Shown here piece by piece: positions 33,091 through 41,516 of a stretch of DNA of 64,000 nucleotides. The stretch lies in assembly GCA_964638245.1 (NCBI GenBank), contig CAZWZG010000003.1, positions 1-64,000 on the forward strand, written 5' to 3'. Position 1 is the first letter of the stretch. The number at the start of each line of letters is the position of its first letter. This DNA is from CAZWZG01 sp964638245. Its GTDB lineage: Bacteria > Pseudomonadota > Alphaproteobacteria > Rhodobacterales > Rhodobacteraceae. The position numbers and the translations under genes are program-made. Under the pieces are notes generated by a model, which saw only the letters and a list, made by a program, of their open reading frames with translations, ran no database searches and had not been told where the DNA came from.

Positions 33091-33828
33091 TTAGGTGGAT
33101 TCTCCGCCGTTCACGGCAATCATCTGACCGGTGATGAACCGCGCGTCGGGGGACGCGAGAAACCCGACCGTGGCGGCGATGTCGCTTGATTGCCCCATGA
33201 AGCCTGCGGGAATGCTGGCCACGCGTTTCGGATCGTCGGCGTCTAGTTCATCCTTTCGGATTTGACCCGGCGAGATGACGTTGGCGGTAATTCCCTTGGG
33301 CGCAAACTCGGTCGAGAGCGCTTTGGTCAGCCCCCAGACCCCATGCTTAGCGGCAGAGATCGGTGCCCCCTCGAAATAACCTCGAATGGCTTTCATCCCT
33401 GCAAAATTGACGATGCGCCCCCAACCTTTGTCGACCATGCCGGGCAAGAAGGCACGCGCCGAACGGTACGCCCCGGTAAGGGCGACGTCGACGACACCGT
33501 CCCAGTCTTCGTCCGTCATTTCAAGAAATGGCTTGTGGGGACGGCGGGCAGCGTTGTTGACCAGAATATCGACCGTGCCAAACCGCTTGAGAGCCGCTTC
33601 GGCGACCCGATTGACGTCCTCAGAGCGGCCCATGTCCCCCATGGCGACAAGGGCTTGCCCGCCCGCTTCTGAAATCAGTTTGGCAGTTTCGGCACAGGAC
33701 ACTTCATCGCGCGATCCGTTGACGACGACATTTGCTCCTAGGCTGGCCAAATGCACGGCGATCCCGCGTCCGATATTCTTGCCTGATCCTGAGACAAAAG
33801 CGGTTTTACCGGTGAGTGATCGTGCCAT
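33091..33828 (-). CDS. SDR-family protein lacking the catalytic Tyr
   Basis: 245 residues from the ATG giving MARSLTGKTAFVSGSG; a longer frame adds a poor leader. The NAD(P)-binding motif GSGKNIGRG and NNAA are intact, and the end RFITGQMIAVNGGES is typical. The catalytic YxxxK reads I157-S-A-A-K161, and the serine about 13 residues earlier is replaced by Ala/Gly (NFAGMKAIRG). I checked the codon (ATC, Ile) on the DNA. So the Ser-Tyr pair of a classical dehydrogenase is missing and Lys is kept. It is the first gene of the minus-strand operon, divergent from GntR. Confidence 0.9.
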   Translation of the reverse strand: MARSLTGKTAFVSGSGKNIGRGIAVHLASLGANVVVNGSRDEVSCAETAKLISEAGGQALVAMGDMGRSEDVNRVAEAALKRFGTVDILVNNAARRPHKPFLEMTDEDWDGVVDVALTGAYRSARAFLPGMVDKGWGRIVNFAGMKAIRGYFEGAPISAAKHGVWGLTKALSTEFAPKGITANVISPGQIRKDELDADDPKRVASIPAGFMGQSSDIAATVGFLASPDARFITGQMIAVNGGEST

Positions 33829-33919
33829 GAAGCCTCGCGCCTTTCCTTGTCGCGCCAGCACCTCATAGTCGCCAGCACCTGCGTTAACTAGACGCCATTT
33901 AGTCATCATTCAACGGAAT

Positions 33920-33938
33920 AATGTTGACAATCGACATT
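33920..33938. promoter_or_regulatory. Putative GntR operator (dyad)
   Basis: AATGTTGA, spacer CAA, TCGACATT: an 8-base dyad with one mismatch, located 21 bases upstream of the GntR start and between divergent SDR and GntR genes. A related element with the identical left arm precedes the second GntR gene at 42822. FCD-type GntR proteins commonly bind such short TGT/ACA-containing dyads in their own promoters. Confidence 0.55.
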
Positions 33939-33958
33939 TAATCGAATTGATTGCGCCC

Positions 33959-34657
33959 ATGAGAGACGCCGCCAACCTTAGCGATTCCAGAGGATTCAAG
34001 CGCCAGAAACCGCTGGTTCTTGAAGTGCGCGATGAGCTGGAGCGTATGATTCTCGAAGGCGAAGTGCCTGCAGGCGAACGGCTCAATGAACATAGCCTCG
34101 CGATGCAGATGGGCGTTAGCAGAGCTCCTGTACGCGATGCCGCGCGGTCGTTGGCGGCAGATGGACTTGTTACGGCGGTCGCCAATGAAGGCGTATATGT
34201 TCGCAAGCTGTCACTTGAAGATGCGCTTGAGCTTTATGATTTGCGGGCGATGCTTGCCGGGATGCTGTGCGCCCGTGTTGCTGAACGCGCAGAAGAATCC
34301 GTTCGAGTGCACCTTAGGAGACAAGTCGTTGCGATGGCTCAGGCCATCGAGGATCGCGACGAAGAGGCTTATTTCACAATCAACAACTCGTTTCATAGTG
34401 ACGTTGCCGATGCCGCACGCATGCAGCGTCCGGCAGCTCTCTACAAGTCCTTGGGCAAAGAAGTGCGCCTGTTTCGATTCCAGGTCCTGACGGGCACTGC
34501 AGCCTTGCGCATTTCGAACGAAGAACACGACCGGATCGTTGCCGCAATTGAGGCTGGGGACGCCCAAGCGGCTAGCCAAGCCGGCAGTCAGCACCACCTA
34601 AATGGGAAATCACGCCTTCTGGCCCTAAGCGAAAGTGCAATCAGCGAAGAGACTTAG
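33959..34657 (+). CDS. GntR-family regulator (FCD subfamily), copy 1
   Basis: 232 residues. An N-terminal winged HTH (about 20-85: VLEVRDELERMILEGEVPAGERLNEHSLAMQMGVSRAPVRDAARSLAADGLV) precedes a helical FCD ligand domain (LYDLRAMLAGMLCARVAERA; FHSDVADAARM; EEHDRIVAAIEAGDAQAA), whose Asp/His residues usually bind a metal and a carboxylate effector. The ATG is preferred over an upstream TTG. It is divergent from SDR/AbrB/enolase genes and 74 bases upstream of TctCBA, so it probably controls both. Confidence 0.92.
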   Translation: MRDAANLSDSRGFKRQKPLVLEVRDELERMILEGEVPAGERLNEHSLAMQMGVSRAPVRDAARSLAADGLVTAVANEGVYVRKLSLEDALELYDLRAMLAGMLCARVAERAEESVRVHLRRQVVAMAQAIEDRDEEAYFTINNSFHSDVADAARMQRPAALYKSLGKEVRLFRFQVLTGTAALRISNEEHDRIVAAIEAGDAQAASQAGSQHHLNGKSRLLALSESAISEET

Positions 34658-34731
34658 AGGCAATCAACCAATTGGGCCAAGCGCTGACCGCGCAAGGCCG
34701 AACATCCATGCAAAACCTAGGGAGGATCCTC

Positions 34732-35724
34732 ATGGAAAAGACAGAGACCCAAATCGGACGCGGCCTACTGGGCGTCGTTGCAGCCGCTGCCATTGCAGCG
34801 CCGCTTGCCTTTGCGACCCCGGTCGCCGCGCAGGACTATCCGTCGTCGGATGAGACGCTGGACTGGACGATTGCGTTCGGCCCGGGTGGCGGCAACGACA
34901 TCATGGCGCGTAGCATCATTGAAATCCTGAACAAATATGACCTTTATCCCGGCGATATCTCTGCCGAAAACCGCGCAGGCGGCTCGGGCGCCGTCGGCTG
35001 GGGCTATCTGTTCGCACAGGATGGCGATGGATACGGCATCTCAACCACTTCGGGCAGCTTCGTGACCACGCCGCTTCAGGCCGATACGCCTTGGCAGCCT
35101 GAGGACTTCACGCCAGTAGCTCTTCTTGCAACCGACGACCTCGTGCTTGTGGTCAACGGCGACAGCGAGATCCAGAACATCGAAGAGTTCATTGCTAACG
35201 CCAAAGAAAACCCGATCAACATCGGTGGTACGGGCTCGGTCAACGTCGACTTCATCGTTCCGACCCTGTTCGCTGAGAAAGCCGGTTTTGAGTTCGACTA
35301 CGTGTCCTTTAACTCGATGTCCGAACAGACAACTGCTCTCTTGTCGAACGCGCTCGACGCAATGGTCGGTAACCCCGGCGAAATTCTCGGCCTGATCGAA
35401 TCCGGCGACCTGCGTCCCTTGGTCTTCTCGGGTCAGACGACGCCTGCCGCTCTGGAAGGTGTGCCGACGATGGGTGAAATCGGGTACAACATCGGCGTCT
35501 CGATGCCGCGTGGCCTGATCCTGCCGCCGAACGCGCCACAGGAAGCTCAGGACTTCTGGATCGCGACCATGCAGCAGGTTGTCGAAACGCCGGAGTGGGG
35601 CGAGTACATCTCGGGCAACACGCTCACGCCAACCGTCCTTTACGGTGAAGAGTTCCGTAGCTTCCTTGCCGACACCAAGAACGGCTTTGAAACAGTACTG
35701 CGCGAAGTCGGCGCCATCGAGTAG
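34732..35724 (+). CDS. Tripartite tricarboxylate transporter substrate-binding protein (TctC/Bug)
   Basis: 330-residue periplasmic receptor of the TctC/Bug family. The signal peptide ends near TPVAAQ, and the mature protein begins DYPSSDETLDWTIAFGPGGGNDIMARSI, the Bug-type first ligand loop. GGTGSVNVDFIVPTLF and the second lobe around LPPNAPQEAQDFW follow. A strong Shine-Dalgarno (GGGAGGA) decides the ATG; longer frames have none. It works with TctB and TctA downstream. Ligands of this family are carboxylates; which one is not evident. Confidence 0.9.
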   Translation: MEKTETQIGRGLLGVVAAAAIAAPLAFATPVAAQDYPSSDETLDWTIAFGPGGGNDIMARSIIEILNKYDLYPGDISAENRAGGSGAVGWGYLFAQDGDGYGISTTSGSFVTTPLQADTPWQPEDFTPVALLATDDLVLVVNGDSEIQNIEEFIANAKENPINIGGTGSVNVDFIVPTLFAEKAGFEFDYVSFNSMSEQTTALLSNALDAMVGNPGEILGLIESGDLRPLVFSGQTTPAALEGVPTMGEIGYNIGVSMPRGLILPPNAPQEAQDFWIATMQQVVETPEWGEYISGNTLTPTVLYGEEFRSFLADTKNGFETVLREVGAIE

Positions 35725-35745
35725 GCGCCAAGCGTACTGCGATGC

Positions 35746-35773
35746 TTCGGCCGCGGGACACCCCGCGGCCGAA
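35746..35773 (+). terminator. Strong hairpin between tctC and tctB
   Basis: A perfect 12-base G+C-rich stem TTCGGCCGCGGG / CCCGCGGCCGAA with loop ACAC, 21 bases past the receptor stop. There is no long T-run. Such hairpins after a binding-protein gene usually protect the upstream mRNA or attenuate transcription, so that the receptor is made in excess over the membrane subunits. Confidence 0.75.
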
Positions 35774-35798
35774 CACTCTTACCACAGGACTTCGAACC

Positions 35799-36251
35799 AT
35801 GCGCCGCGTCTTCCTCGTCGTATTGCTCGCCGGAGCGATCTACTACAGCTACGTCGCCTTCGCCGATCTGAACTTTTTGACACGCACAGGTCGCCCAGGA
35901 CCCGGGTTCTTTCCACGCCTTATTGGTGTCACGGCGGCGATCATGATCCTCTGGACGTTGATTGAAGATCTCAGACAGAACGAAGCCGAGCGCGAGCGTT
36001 CAAATCCCCAAGCCTGGAAAGACGTCGTTCTTCTTATGGCTTTGGCGGTTTCCTATGCTGTCCTGCTCCGCCTGTTCGGCGGGTTTGTGGCGACGGTGAT
36101 TTTTTTGGGTACGACCCTGATGATCCTAAACCGCGGACAACTGCTGAAGAACGTAGCTCTGTCCATCCTCATTCCTGGCGGAGTTTACCTCCTTTTCGAT
36201 CGGGTTCTGAACGCCAATATGCCGCCTGCTCTTTTCGAGCTTCCCATCTAA
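35799..36251 (+). CDS. Tripartite tricarboxylate transporter small membrane subunit (TctB)
   Basis: 150 residues with four predicted transmembrane helices (about 3-20, 35-52, 78-98, 103-135). The FLTRTGRPGPGFFPRLIG segment after the first helix is the TctB hallmark. The ATG giving MRRVFLVVLLAGA is preferred to an upstream one that lies in the hairpin region. It partners the large TctA subunit 31 bases downstream. Confidence 0.87.
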   Translation: MRRVFLVVLLAGAIYYSYVAFADLNFLTRTGRPGPGFFPRLIGVTAAIMILWTLIEDLRQNEAERERSNPQAWKDVVLLMALAVSYAVLLRLFGGFVATVIFLGTTLMILNRGQLLKNVALSILIPGGVYLLFDRVLNANMPPALFELPI

Positions 36252-36282
36252 GTCCTCGCCTTTACAAGCCGGAGCCGTCGCT

Positions 36283-37809
36283 ATGGATATCTTTTCGGAT
36301 CTTATGATGGGCCTTTCGGTGGCCATCTCACCGATCAATATGCTCTACCTTCTGATCGGAGCGATTGTCGGTATGATTGTTGGCGTGATCCCTGGGTTCG
36401 GCCCGTCAGCCGGGCTTGCAATCCTTCTTCCGGTCACCTTCGGCATGGACCCGATCGGCGCGATCATGATGTTGGCCGCGATCTACTACGGCGCGATGTA
36501 TGGAGGTACGATCACATCGATCCTCCTGAATACACCGGGGGAAAGCGCGACCGTCGCATCGACATTTGACGGCTTCCCGCTGGCAAAGAACGGGCGCGCC
36601 GGACCCGCGCTAGTGATGCAGGCGGCAGCGTCGTTCGTGGGCGGCACCGTTGGTGTGATCCTGATCACGATCCTTGCGCCCCTTTTTGCCCAAGTCAGCC
36701 GCAGCTTCGGGCCACCCGAATACTTCCTCCTGGCCGTGATGGGCATGCTGACGCTGATCGTTATGATCGGCACCAATTGGAAGCTCGGCGTGATCTCGGC
36801 CCTGATCGGCTTTGCGCTTGGCACCGTCGGCGTCGACCTCGAGACGGGGCAGAGCCGCTATACGTTTGGGTCCGCCGAACTGATCGGTGGCATCTACTTC
36901 ATCCCGATCGCCATTGGTCTGTTTGGGCTCGGCGAACTTCTTTACGCGTTTTATAACGGGCTCCACAAAACCGGGACGGGCGCGATCGTACAGTACGACA
37001 AGGAAGAACGGTTCTGGCCGACGGCGCAGGATTGGATTTCCACTCGAATGACGATGGTGCGCGGCTCGATCCTTGGCTTTGTTGTGGGCGTCATCCCCGG
37101 CGCCGGTGCCACGATCGCATCACTGATGGCCTATTCGACGGAGCGCTCGGTTTCAAAGAACTCCAAAAACTTCGGCAAGGGCGAGATGGCGGGACTGGTC
37201 GCACCAGAAACGGCGAACAACGCGGCTTCCTCGGGCGCAATGATCCCGCTTTTGACCCTTGGCATTCCCGGCTCGGCGTCAACCGCCGTTCTCCTGGCGG
37301 CGTTCCTGCTTTGGGGTCTACGCCCTGGGCCGCTCTTCATGGAGCAGAACCCCGAACTGGCGTGGGGTTTGATTGCCTCCATGTACCTTGGCAATATGGT
37401 CCTCTTGGTGATCTCGATCTTTGCGATCCCGCTGTTCGTACAGATGATCAAGGTGCCCTACCGTGTTCTCGGTCCATGTGTCGTGGTCGTCTGTGCGCTG
37501 GGGACATTCAGTGTGCATGCCAGCTTTGTTGAGACCTACCTGATGTTCGCGGCCGGTATTGTCGGCTTCTTCATGCGGCTTTATGGCTTCTCGCCCGCAG
37601 CGCTTGTTCTGGCGCTAGTCCTTGGTCCACTGGCCGAAGAGGCATTGCGCCAGACGATGACCATTTCGCGCGGATCCTTTGGGATTTTCCTGGAGCGTAC
37701 GCCTTCTGTCGTCATCATCTGCGTGACCGCAGCTTTGCTCGCCCTCCTGCCGCTGCTCAACCGGTTCGGCAACACCAGCGCTGGCGAGGCAGAAAAAGCA
37801 GGCGGCTAA
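36283..37809 (+). CDS. Tripartite tricarboxylate transporter large permease (TctA)
   Basis: 508-residue membrane protein with about twelve helices and the TctA signatures GMIVGVIPGFGPSAGLAILLPVTFGMDPIGAIMMLAAIYYGAMYGGTITSILLNTPGE and, in the second half, GVIPGAGATIASLMAYSTER and LGIPGSASTAVLLAAFLLWGLRPGP. These duplicated G-x-x-P-G-x-G loops form the translocation path. Transport is sodium- or proton-driven. The next gene starts 5 bases after the stop, so the Ldh-family dehydrogenase is co-transcribed and may act on the imported acid. Confidence 0.94.
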   Translation: MDIFSDLMMGLSVAISPINMLYLLIGAIVGMIVGVIPGFGPSAGLAILLPVTFGMDPIGAIMMLAAIYYGAMYGGTITSILLNTPGESATVASTFDGFPLAKNGRAGPALVMQAAASFVGGTVGVILITILAPLFAQVSRSFGPPEYFLLAVMGMLTLIVMIGTNWKLGVISALIGFALGTVGVDLETGQSRYTFGSAELIGGIYFIPIAIGLFGLGELLYAFYNGLHKTGTGAIVQYDKEERFWPTAQDWISTRMTMVRGSILGFVVGVIPGAGATIASLMAYSTERSVSKNSKNFGKGEMAGLVAPETANNAASSGAMIPLLTLGIPGSASTAVLLAAFLLWGLRPGPLFMEQNPELAWGLIASMYLGNMVLLVISIFAIPLFVQMIKVPYRVLGPCVVVVCALGTFSVHASFVETYLMFAAGIVGFFMRLYGFSPAALVLALVLGPLAEEALRQTMTISRGSFGIFLERTPSVVIICVTAALLALLPLLNRFGNTSAGEAEKAGG

Positions 37810-37813
37810 CGGC

Positions 37814-38830
37814 ATGCCACGGCTCAGCGAAGCCGATCTGGTCAAGCTGGTTTCGCGCGCCTTTGAAGCGGCATCCATGCGCCTCGATATGGCGAAGGAT
37901 GCCGCCCAAGCGCTCGTCACCGCCGAGATGATGGGGATCAGGACGCACGGGTTATCCCGTGTGAGCGCATATGTGGACCGCCTTAGGGACGGCGGGGCGA
38001 ACCCAGTTGCTGTGCCTCAGGTCACGTCCCCTGCCCCTGCGCTATGCCAAGTCGACGGGCAAAACGGGCTCGGGGCGGCCGTTGCGCACCGTGCCACACA
38101 AGCCGGGATCGAGGCTGCTCGCGCGACGGGCCTCTCGGCCGTCTTTTGTCGTGGTTCCACACATCTTGGAGCCTTGGCACCGCACCTATTCCACGCCGCT
38201 GAGGCTGGTATGGCCGCGATATTCACAACCAATACAGCGCCGATGATTGCCGCGCCGGGCGGACGTGCTGCGGTCCTAGGTAACCAGCCTATCGGCCTTG
38301 CCCTGCCCGAGCCTGACGGCAATCACCTGATCCTTGATATCGCCTTGTCGGTCGCCGCACGCTCAAAGGTTCGACGCGCCGCCGCTGCGGGCCAAGCCAT
38401 CCCCGACACCTGGGCGACCGATCAGCATGGGCACCCGACCACCGATGCAGCCGCTGCGTTGCAAGGTCAGATGCAGGCCATTGGGGGCAGGAAAGGCGCA
38501 AGCCTGTCTTTGGCGCTGGATTTGATGACTGGCATTCTTGCAGGAGCAGCGATCCTGTCAGAAGTCCCCAATGCAAACGTTGACACTGCTATGGTGCCGA
38601 ATGTCGGACACATGTTTTTCCTGATCGATGCGAGCCTGCTGTGCCCTCCCGCCACGGCCGCCGCGCGACTTGGTGACGCTCGAGCGTTGCTAGAAGCAAG
38701 CGCTGCTCCAAACCCGGCTCCTCGCCTCCCCGGTGACCGAGCGTTGGCCGCATTGCGCGCGGCAAAGGTCGATGGAGTTGACCTCGAAGCCGGCCTTGTA
38801 AAAGAGCTTGAACGCCTCGCGTCGGCTTAG
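37814..38830 (+). CDS. Ldh-family (YlbC/AllD-type) NAD(P)-dependent oxidoreductase
   Basis: 338 residues of the malate/L-lactate dehydrogenase 2 family (AllD, ComC, DlgD, Dpk-like): MMGIRTHGLSRVSAYVDRLRDGGANP (the conserved THG catalytic His), GLGAAVAHRAT, STHLGALAPHLFHAAEAGMAAIFTTNTAPMIAAPGG and GRKGASLSLALDLMTGIL. Members reduce 2-oxo or cyclic imino acids, or oxidise ureidoglycolate and sulfolactate. The substrate is unassigned; coupling to TctCBA points to an imported 2-hydroxy- or 2-oxo-acid. The stop overlaps the convergent class V gene by 4 bases. Confidence 0.87.
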   Translation: MPRLSEADLVKLVSRAFEAASMRLDMAKDAAQALVTAEMMGIRTHGLSRVSAYVDRLRDGGANPVAVPQVTSPAPALCQVDGQNGLGAAVAHRATQAGIEAARATGLSAVFCRGSTHLGALAPHLFHAAEAGMAAIFTTNTAPMIAAPGGRAAVLGNQPIGLALPEPDGNHLILDIALSVAARSKVRRAAAAGQAIPDTWATDQHGHPTTDAAAALQGQMQAIGGRKGASLSLALDLMTGILAGAAILSEVPNANVDTAMVPNVGHMFFLIDASLLCPPATAAARLGDARALLEASAAPNPAPRLPGDRALAALRAAKVDGVDLEAGLVKELERLASA

Positions 38831-40095
38831 GCCGCGTCTGCAATCTCGCGAATGGCTTGCAGGAACTGCGCAACCTCGGTCTCGCTGTTGTAGTGGCACA
38901 TGGACACGCGGATCGCGCCGCTCATGCCCAGCGGATCAAGGATATTGCCTGAGTAATGATCGGCCTTGCGCGTATGGGTGCGGATACCGCGCTTGCGCAG
39001 AGCCGTCACGACGTCGGGCGCCTCCATCCCGTCAACGGTGATCGAAACAAGCCCTTCGCGCTTGGGGTTGTCCACACCGCCGATGATGGTCACGGCCTCC
39101 ACGTCAGCCAAGCCTTTGAGGTTGCCCGTCCCATGGATCATCGCGTCGGTCAGCGACTTCTCATGGGCGTGGATCGCTTCACCCGCCGCTACGATCCGAG
39201 ACCGTCGGTCGCCTGCCGAGCACACTTCCCCACCAAGCCAGTCGAAGTAATCGACTACATCGGAAAATGTCACATAGGCGCCGGTGTCCCGCGTGCCAAA
39301 TTCCCAAGGCTCTCCGGGAGCGTCGATCAGATGCTCATGCTTCAATGCATTCAGCCGGTCCGAGACCCAGGCCACGCCATAACCATGGCGCGAGAAGACC
39401 TTGTAGGGCGAGACAACATAGCCGTCGACGTCATAGCTCTGGATGTCCAGACGGCCATGGGCGGCATGCTGGATGCCGTCTACGATTACTATGCAGTCCG
39501 GCGCAACGCTGCGAATTTCAGCGGCAATAGCGGCCACATCCACACCCACGCCAGTGACAGGCGAGGTGTGCAGGATTGTGGCCACACGGGTATCTGGCGT
39601 GATCTCTGGGACATATTGCTCGGGGCCAACCGATCCGGTCTCGTCGTCATGGGCCACCAGAACATGCGCCTTGCCAGCAACTTCGGCCCAATGGCGCGCC
39701 GCACTTCGGGTTGCGGGATGCTCAAGAGTGCTGCCCAGCACGCGCCCCTCCGGCGTGCCAACAATCGCAGTACGGATCAGCCGGAAGAGGAGTTCGGTCC
39801 CGCTTTCGCCGACGAAAAATCGACCCTCAGGCGCGTTAAAGAACACGCTCATGTCGTCCTTGGACTTGTCGATCAACGCAACCAACGCATGAGCAGCCGG
39901 ATTGTCGCGCCCCTGATTGTCGGGGATGGCCGCGAATTTCGCCGATGTCTCGACCACAGAGTTAAGCGTCAGAGCGCCACCTGCATTTTCAAAGAACACA
40001 CGCTCGCCCTCGAAAGGACAGGCGTCGACATGGGCAAAGCGAGCGCGGATCTGTGAAAGGAGATCAGCGTCAATGGCGCGGGTTCGGTCAGTCAT
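38827..40095 (-). CDS. Aminotransferase class V-fold PLP enzyme (cysteine desulfurase-like)
   Basis: 422 residues. The PLP fold of class V is clear: FFENAGGALTLNSVV, the phosphate-binding GESGTELLF, STLEHPATRSAARHWAEVAG, the cofactor Asp206 in VIVDGIQHAAH, the Schiff-base Lys232 in VVSPYKVFSRHGYG, and a C-terminal RVSMCHYNSETEVAQFL. It resembles Csd-like proteins outside isc/suf operons, where desulfurase, lyase or amine-lyase roles all occur. The ATG is chosen to give a 4-base overlap with the thioesterase stop, so it is the last gene of the CoA operon. Its role there is unclear. Confidence 0.86.
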   Translation of the reverse strand: MTDRTRAIDADLLSQIRARFAHVDACPFEGERVFFENAGGALTLNSVVETSAKFAAIPDNQGRDNPAAHALVALIDKSKDDMSVFFNAPEGRFFVGESGTELLFRLIRTAIVGTPEGRVLGSTLEHPATRSAARHWAEVAGKAHVLVAHDDETGSVGPEQYVPEITPDTRVATILHTSPVTGVGVDVAAIAAEIRSVAPDCIVIVDGIQHAAHGRLDIQSYDVDGYVVSPYKVFSRHGYGVAWVSDRLNALKHEHLIDAPGEPWEFGTRDTGAYVTFSDVVDYFDWLGGEVCSAGDRRSRIVAAGEAIHAHEKSLTDAMIHGTGNLKGLADVEAVTIIGGVDNPKREGLVSITVDGMEAPDVVTALRKRGIRTHTRKADHYSGNILDPLGMSGAIRVSMCHYNSETEVAQFLQAIREIADAA

Positions 40096-40559
40096 GGGGT
40101 CGGCATCTTCCAAGTTGCGGTCGCAAGGGCGGCGAGTTTTCCGTCAGGACCCATGAGGCGACTTTCCATGAAAGACAAGGACCGACCTTTCTTTGTGAAC
40201 CGCCCTTCGCACGTCACTGTGCCACCCATCACGGGGCGCATGAACTGAACCTTCAATTCGATCGTGGCACCTGGACCTGCGATTTTCTTGACCAGGTGCC
40301 CCATAGAGATGTCCATGGCCGAGGCCATCGCTCCGCCATGTAAAGACCCCTGCGGATTGCGCAGCAGGTCGGTCACCTCGAAGGTCAATCGGCAAACCTC
40401 TTTGTCCGCGTCAGGCGCATCTTCGGGCAAATACTCGAAGTCCAGCCCAAGAAAGCGCGCGAAGAAAAAGGTCTCGAAAGCCTGTTCATGGCCTTCGATC
40501 GCATGTTCAAAATGTGCGCGCGCAGCGGCTTCATCGATGCGCTTTGGAGCGTCGGCCAT
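40092..40559 (-). CDS. PaaI-family hotdog thioesterase
   Basis: 155 residues with the hotdog domain: NPQGSLHGGAMASAMDISMGHLV (the HGG motif and following Asp typical of PaaI catalysis), IELKVQFMRPVMGGTVTCEGRFTKKGRSLSFMESRLMGPDGKLAALATATW. It hydrolyses acyl-CoA thioesters, here presumably a product or dead-end CoA ester of the island. The start codon overlaps the enoyl-CoA hydratase stop (TGATG). Confidence 0.9.
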   Translation of the reverse strand: MADAPKRIDEAAARAHFEHAIEGHEQAFETFFFARFLGLDFEYLPEDAPDADKEVCRLTFEVTDLLRNPQGSLHGGAMASAMDISMGHLVKKIAGPGATIELKVQFMRPVMGGTVTCEGRFTKKGRSLSFMESRLMGPDGKLAALATATWKMPTP

Positions 40560-41499
40560 CAGGCGCCCACGAACTGTGGCTTGCGCTTTTCAAGGAATGC
40601 GCGACGGCCTTCGATGTAGTCCTGACTGTCAAAGCAGGCCTTCACGCGGCGNNNNNNNNNNNNNNNNNNNNNNNNNNNNNNNNNNNNNNNNNNNNNNNNN
40701 NNNNNNNNNNNNNNNNNNNNNNNNNNNNNNNNNNNNNNNNNNNNNNNNNNNATGCGCGACGGCCTTCGATGTAGTCCTGACTGTCAAAGCAGGCCTTCAC
40801 GCGGCGTTCGCATTCTTCGAGCTGGCGTTCACTTTCGGGCGCAACAGTCTGGGCGACGATGAATTTCACGGAGCTGACAGTCATCGGCGCATTGGCCGCA
40901 ATCATCTTGGCGGTCTCTTCTGCGACCTCACCCACCTTGTCATCGGGAACAACCCGGTTCACCAGTCCCATGATCCGCGCCTCTTCTGCGTCAAAGCGGC
41001 GTGCAGTGAAGAATATTTCCTTAGCGAAGGATGGGCCGACCACGTCGGCGAGCCGCTTGATCCCCGGATAGCCGTACCCGAGGCCCAACTTGGCCGCAGG
41101 GACCGCAAACTGCGAGCCTTCGCCGCAAATCCGCAAATCACAGCTGAGCGACAGAGCCACCCCGCCCCCAATACAGAACCCGTCGATCTGTGCGATCGTG
41201 GGCTTGGAGAACGCTTCAAGCTTGTCATAGACCCGCTTTGTCGTTGCGTTGTAGTGCGCCACGGCTTCTTCGCTAGCACGCTCGCTCTCGAACTTCGAAA
41301 CATCCGCACCCGAAACGAACGCCTTCCCGCCAGCCCCCGAAAGGATCAGGATGCGAACGTCCGGGTCCGCTTCGTACGTATCAACCGCAGCTTCGACGGC
41401 TTCCCACATTTCCAACGAAACCGCGTTCCGCTTTTCGGGCTGGTTAAAGATGATACGGGCGATTTCGCCCGATTTCTCGGTGATGATTTTATCGGTCAT
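40559..41499 (-). CDS. Enoyl-CoA hydratase/isomerase family protein, interrupted by an assembly gap
   Basis: Crotonase-fold protein: IARIIFNQPEKRNAVSLEMWEAVEAAV, the oxyanion loop GKAFVSGADVSKFES and IGGGVALSLSCDLRICGEGSQFAVPAAKLGLGYGYPG. It acts on an enoyl- or acyl-CoA (hydration, isomerisation or C-C cleavage). The C-terminal part contains 100 N flanked by a 55-base duplicate. Deleting 155 bases (the N run plus one copy) restores one frame of 261 residues ending FLEKRKPQFVGA, the normal family ending. So the gene is intact in the organism. The acidic residues Glu144/164 of classical crotonase are not both evident, so the exact reaction is open. Confidence 0.9.
40597..40651. repeat. 55-base duplicate, left of the N gap
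   Basis: This 55-base stretch is identical to 40752-40806 on the other side of the N run. Both copies encode the same residues of the enoyl-CoA hydratase (KACFDSQDYIEGRRA region), which shows it is one locus represented twice at contig ends. Confidence 0.95.
40652..40751. other. Scaffold gap of 100 N
   Basis: Exactly 100 unknown bases, the conventional filler for a gap of unknown size. Because the flanks overlap by 55 bases, the true gap length is most simply minus 55, that is, no missing sequence. Confidence 0.99.
40752..40806. repeat. 55-base duplicate, right of the N gap
   Basis: Second copy of the contig-end overlap described at 40597-40651; identical base for base as far as I can read. 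Confidence 0.95.
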
Positions 41500-41516
41500 G
41501 GTTCGCGTCCGTTGAA

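Noticed and set aside
38956..40056. 366-residue open frame on the plus strand
   Set aside because: Antisense to the class V PLP enzyme, whose cofactor residues are intact.
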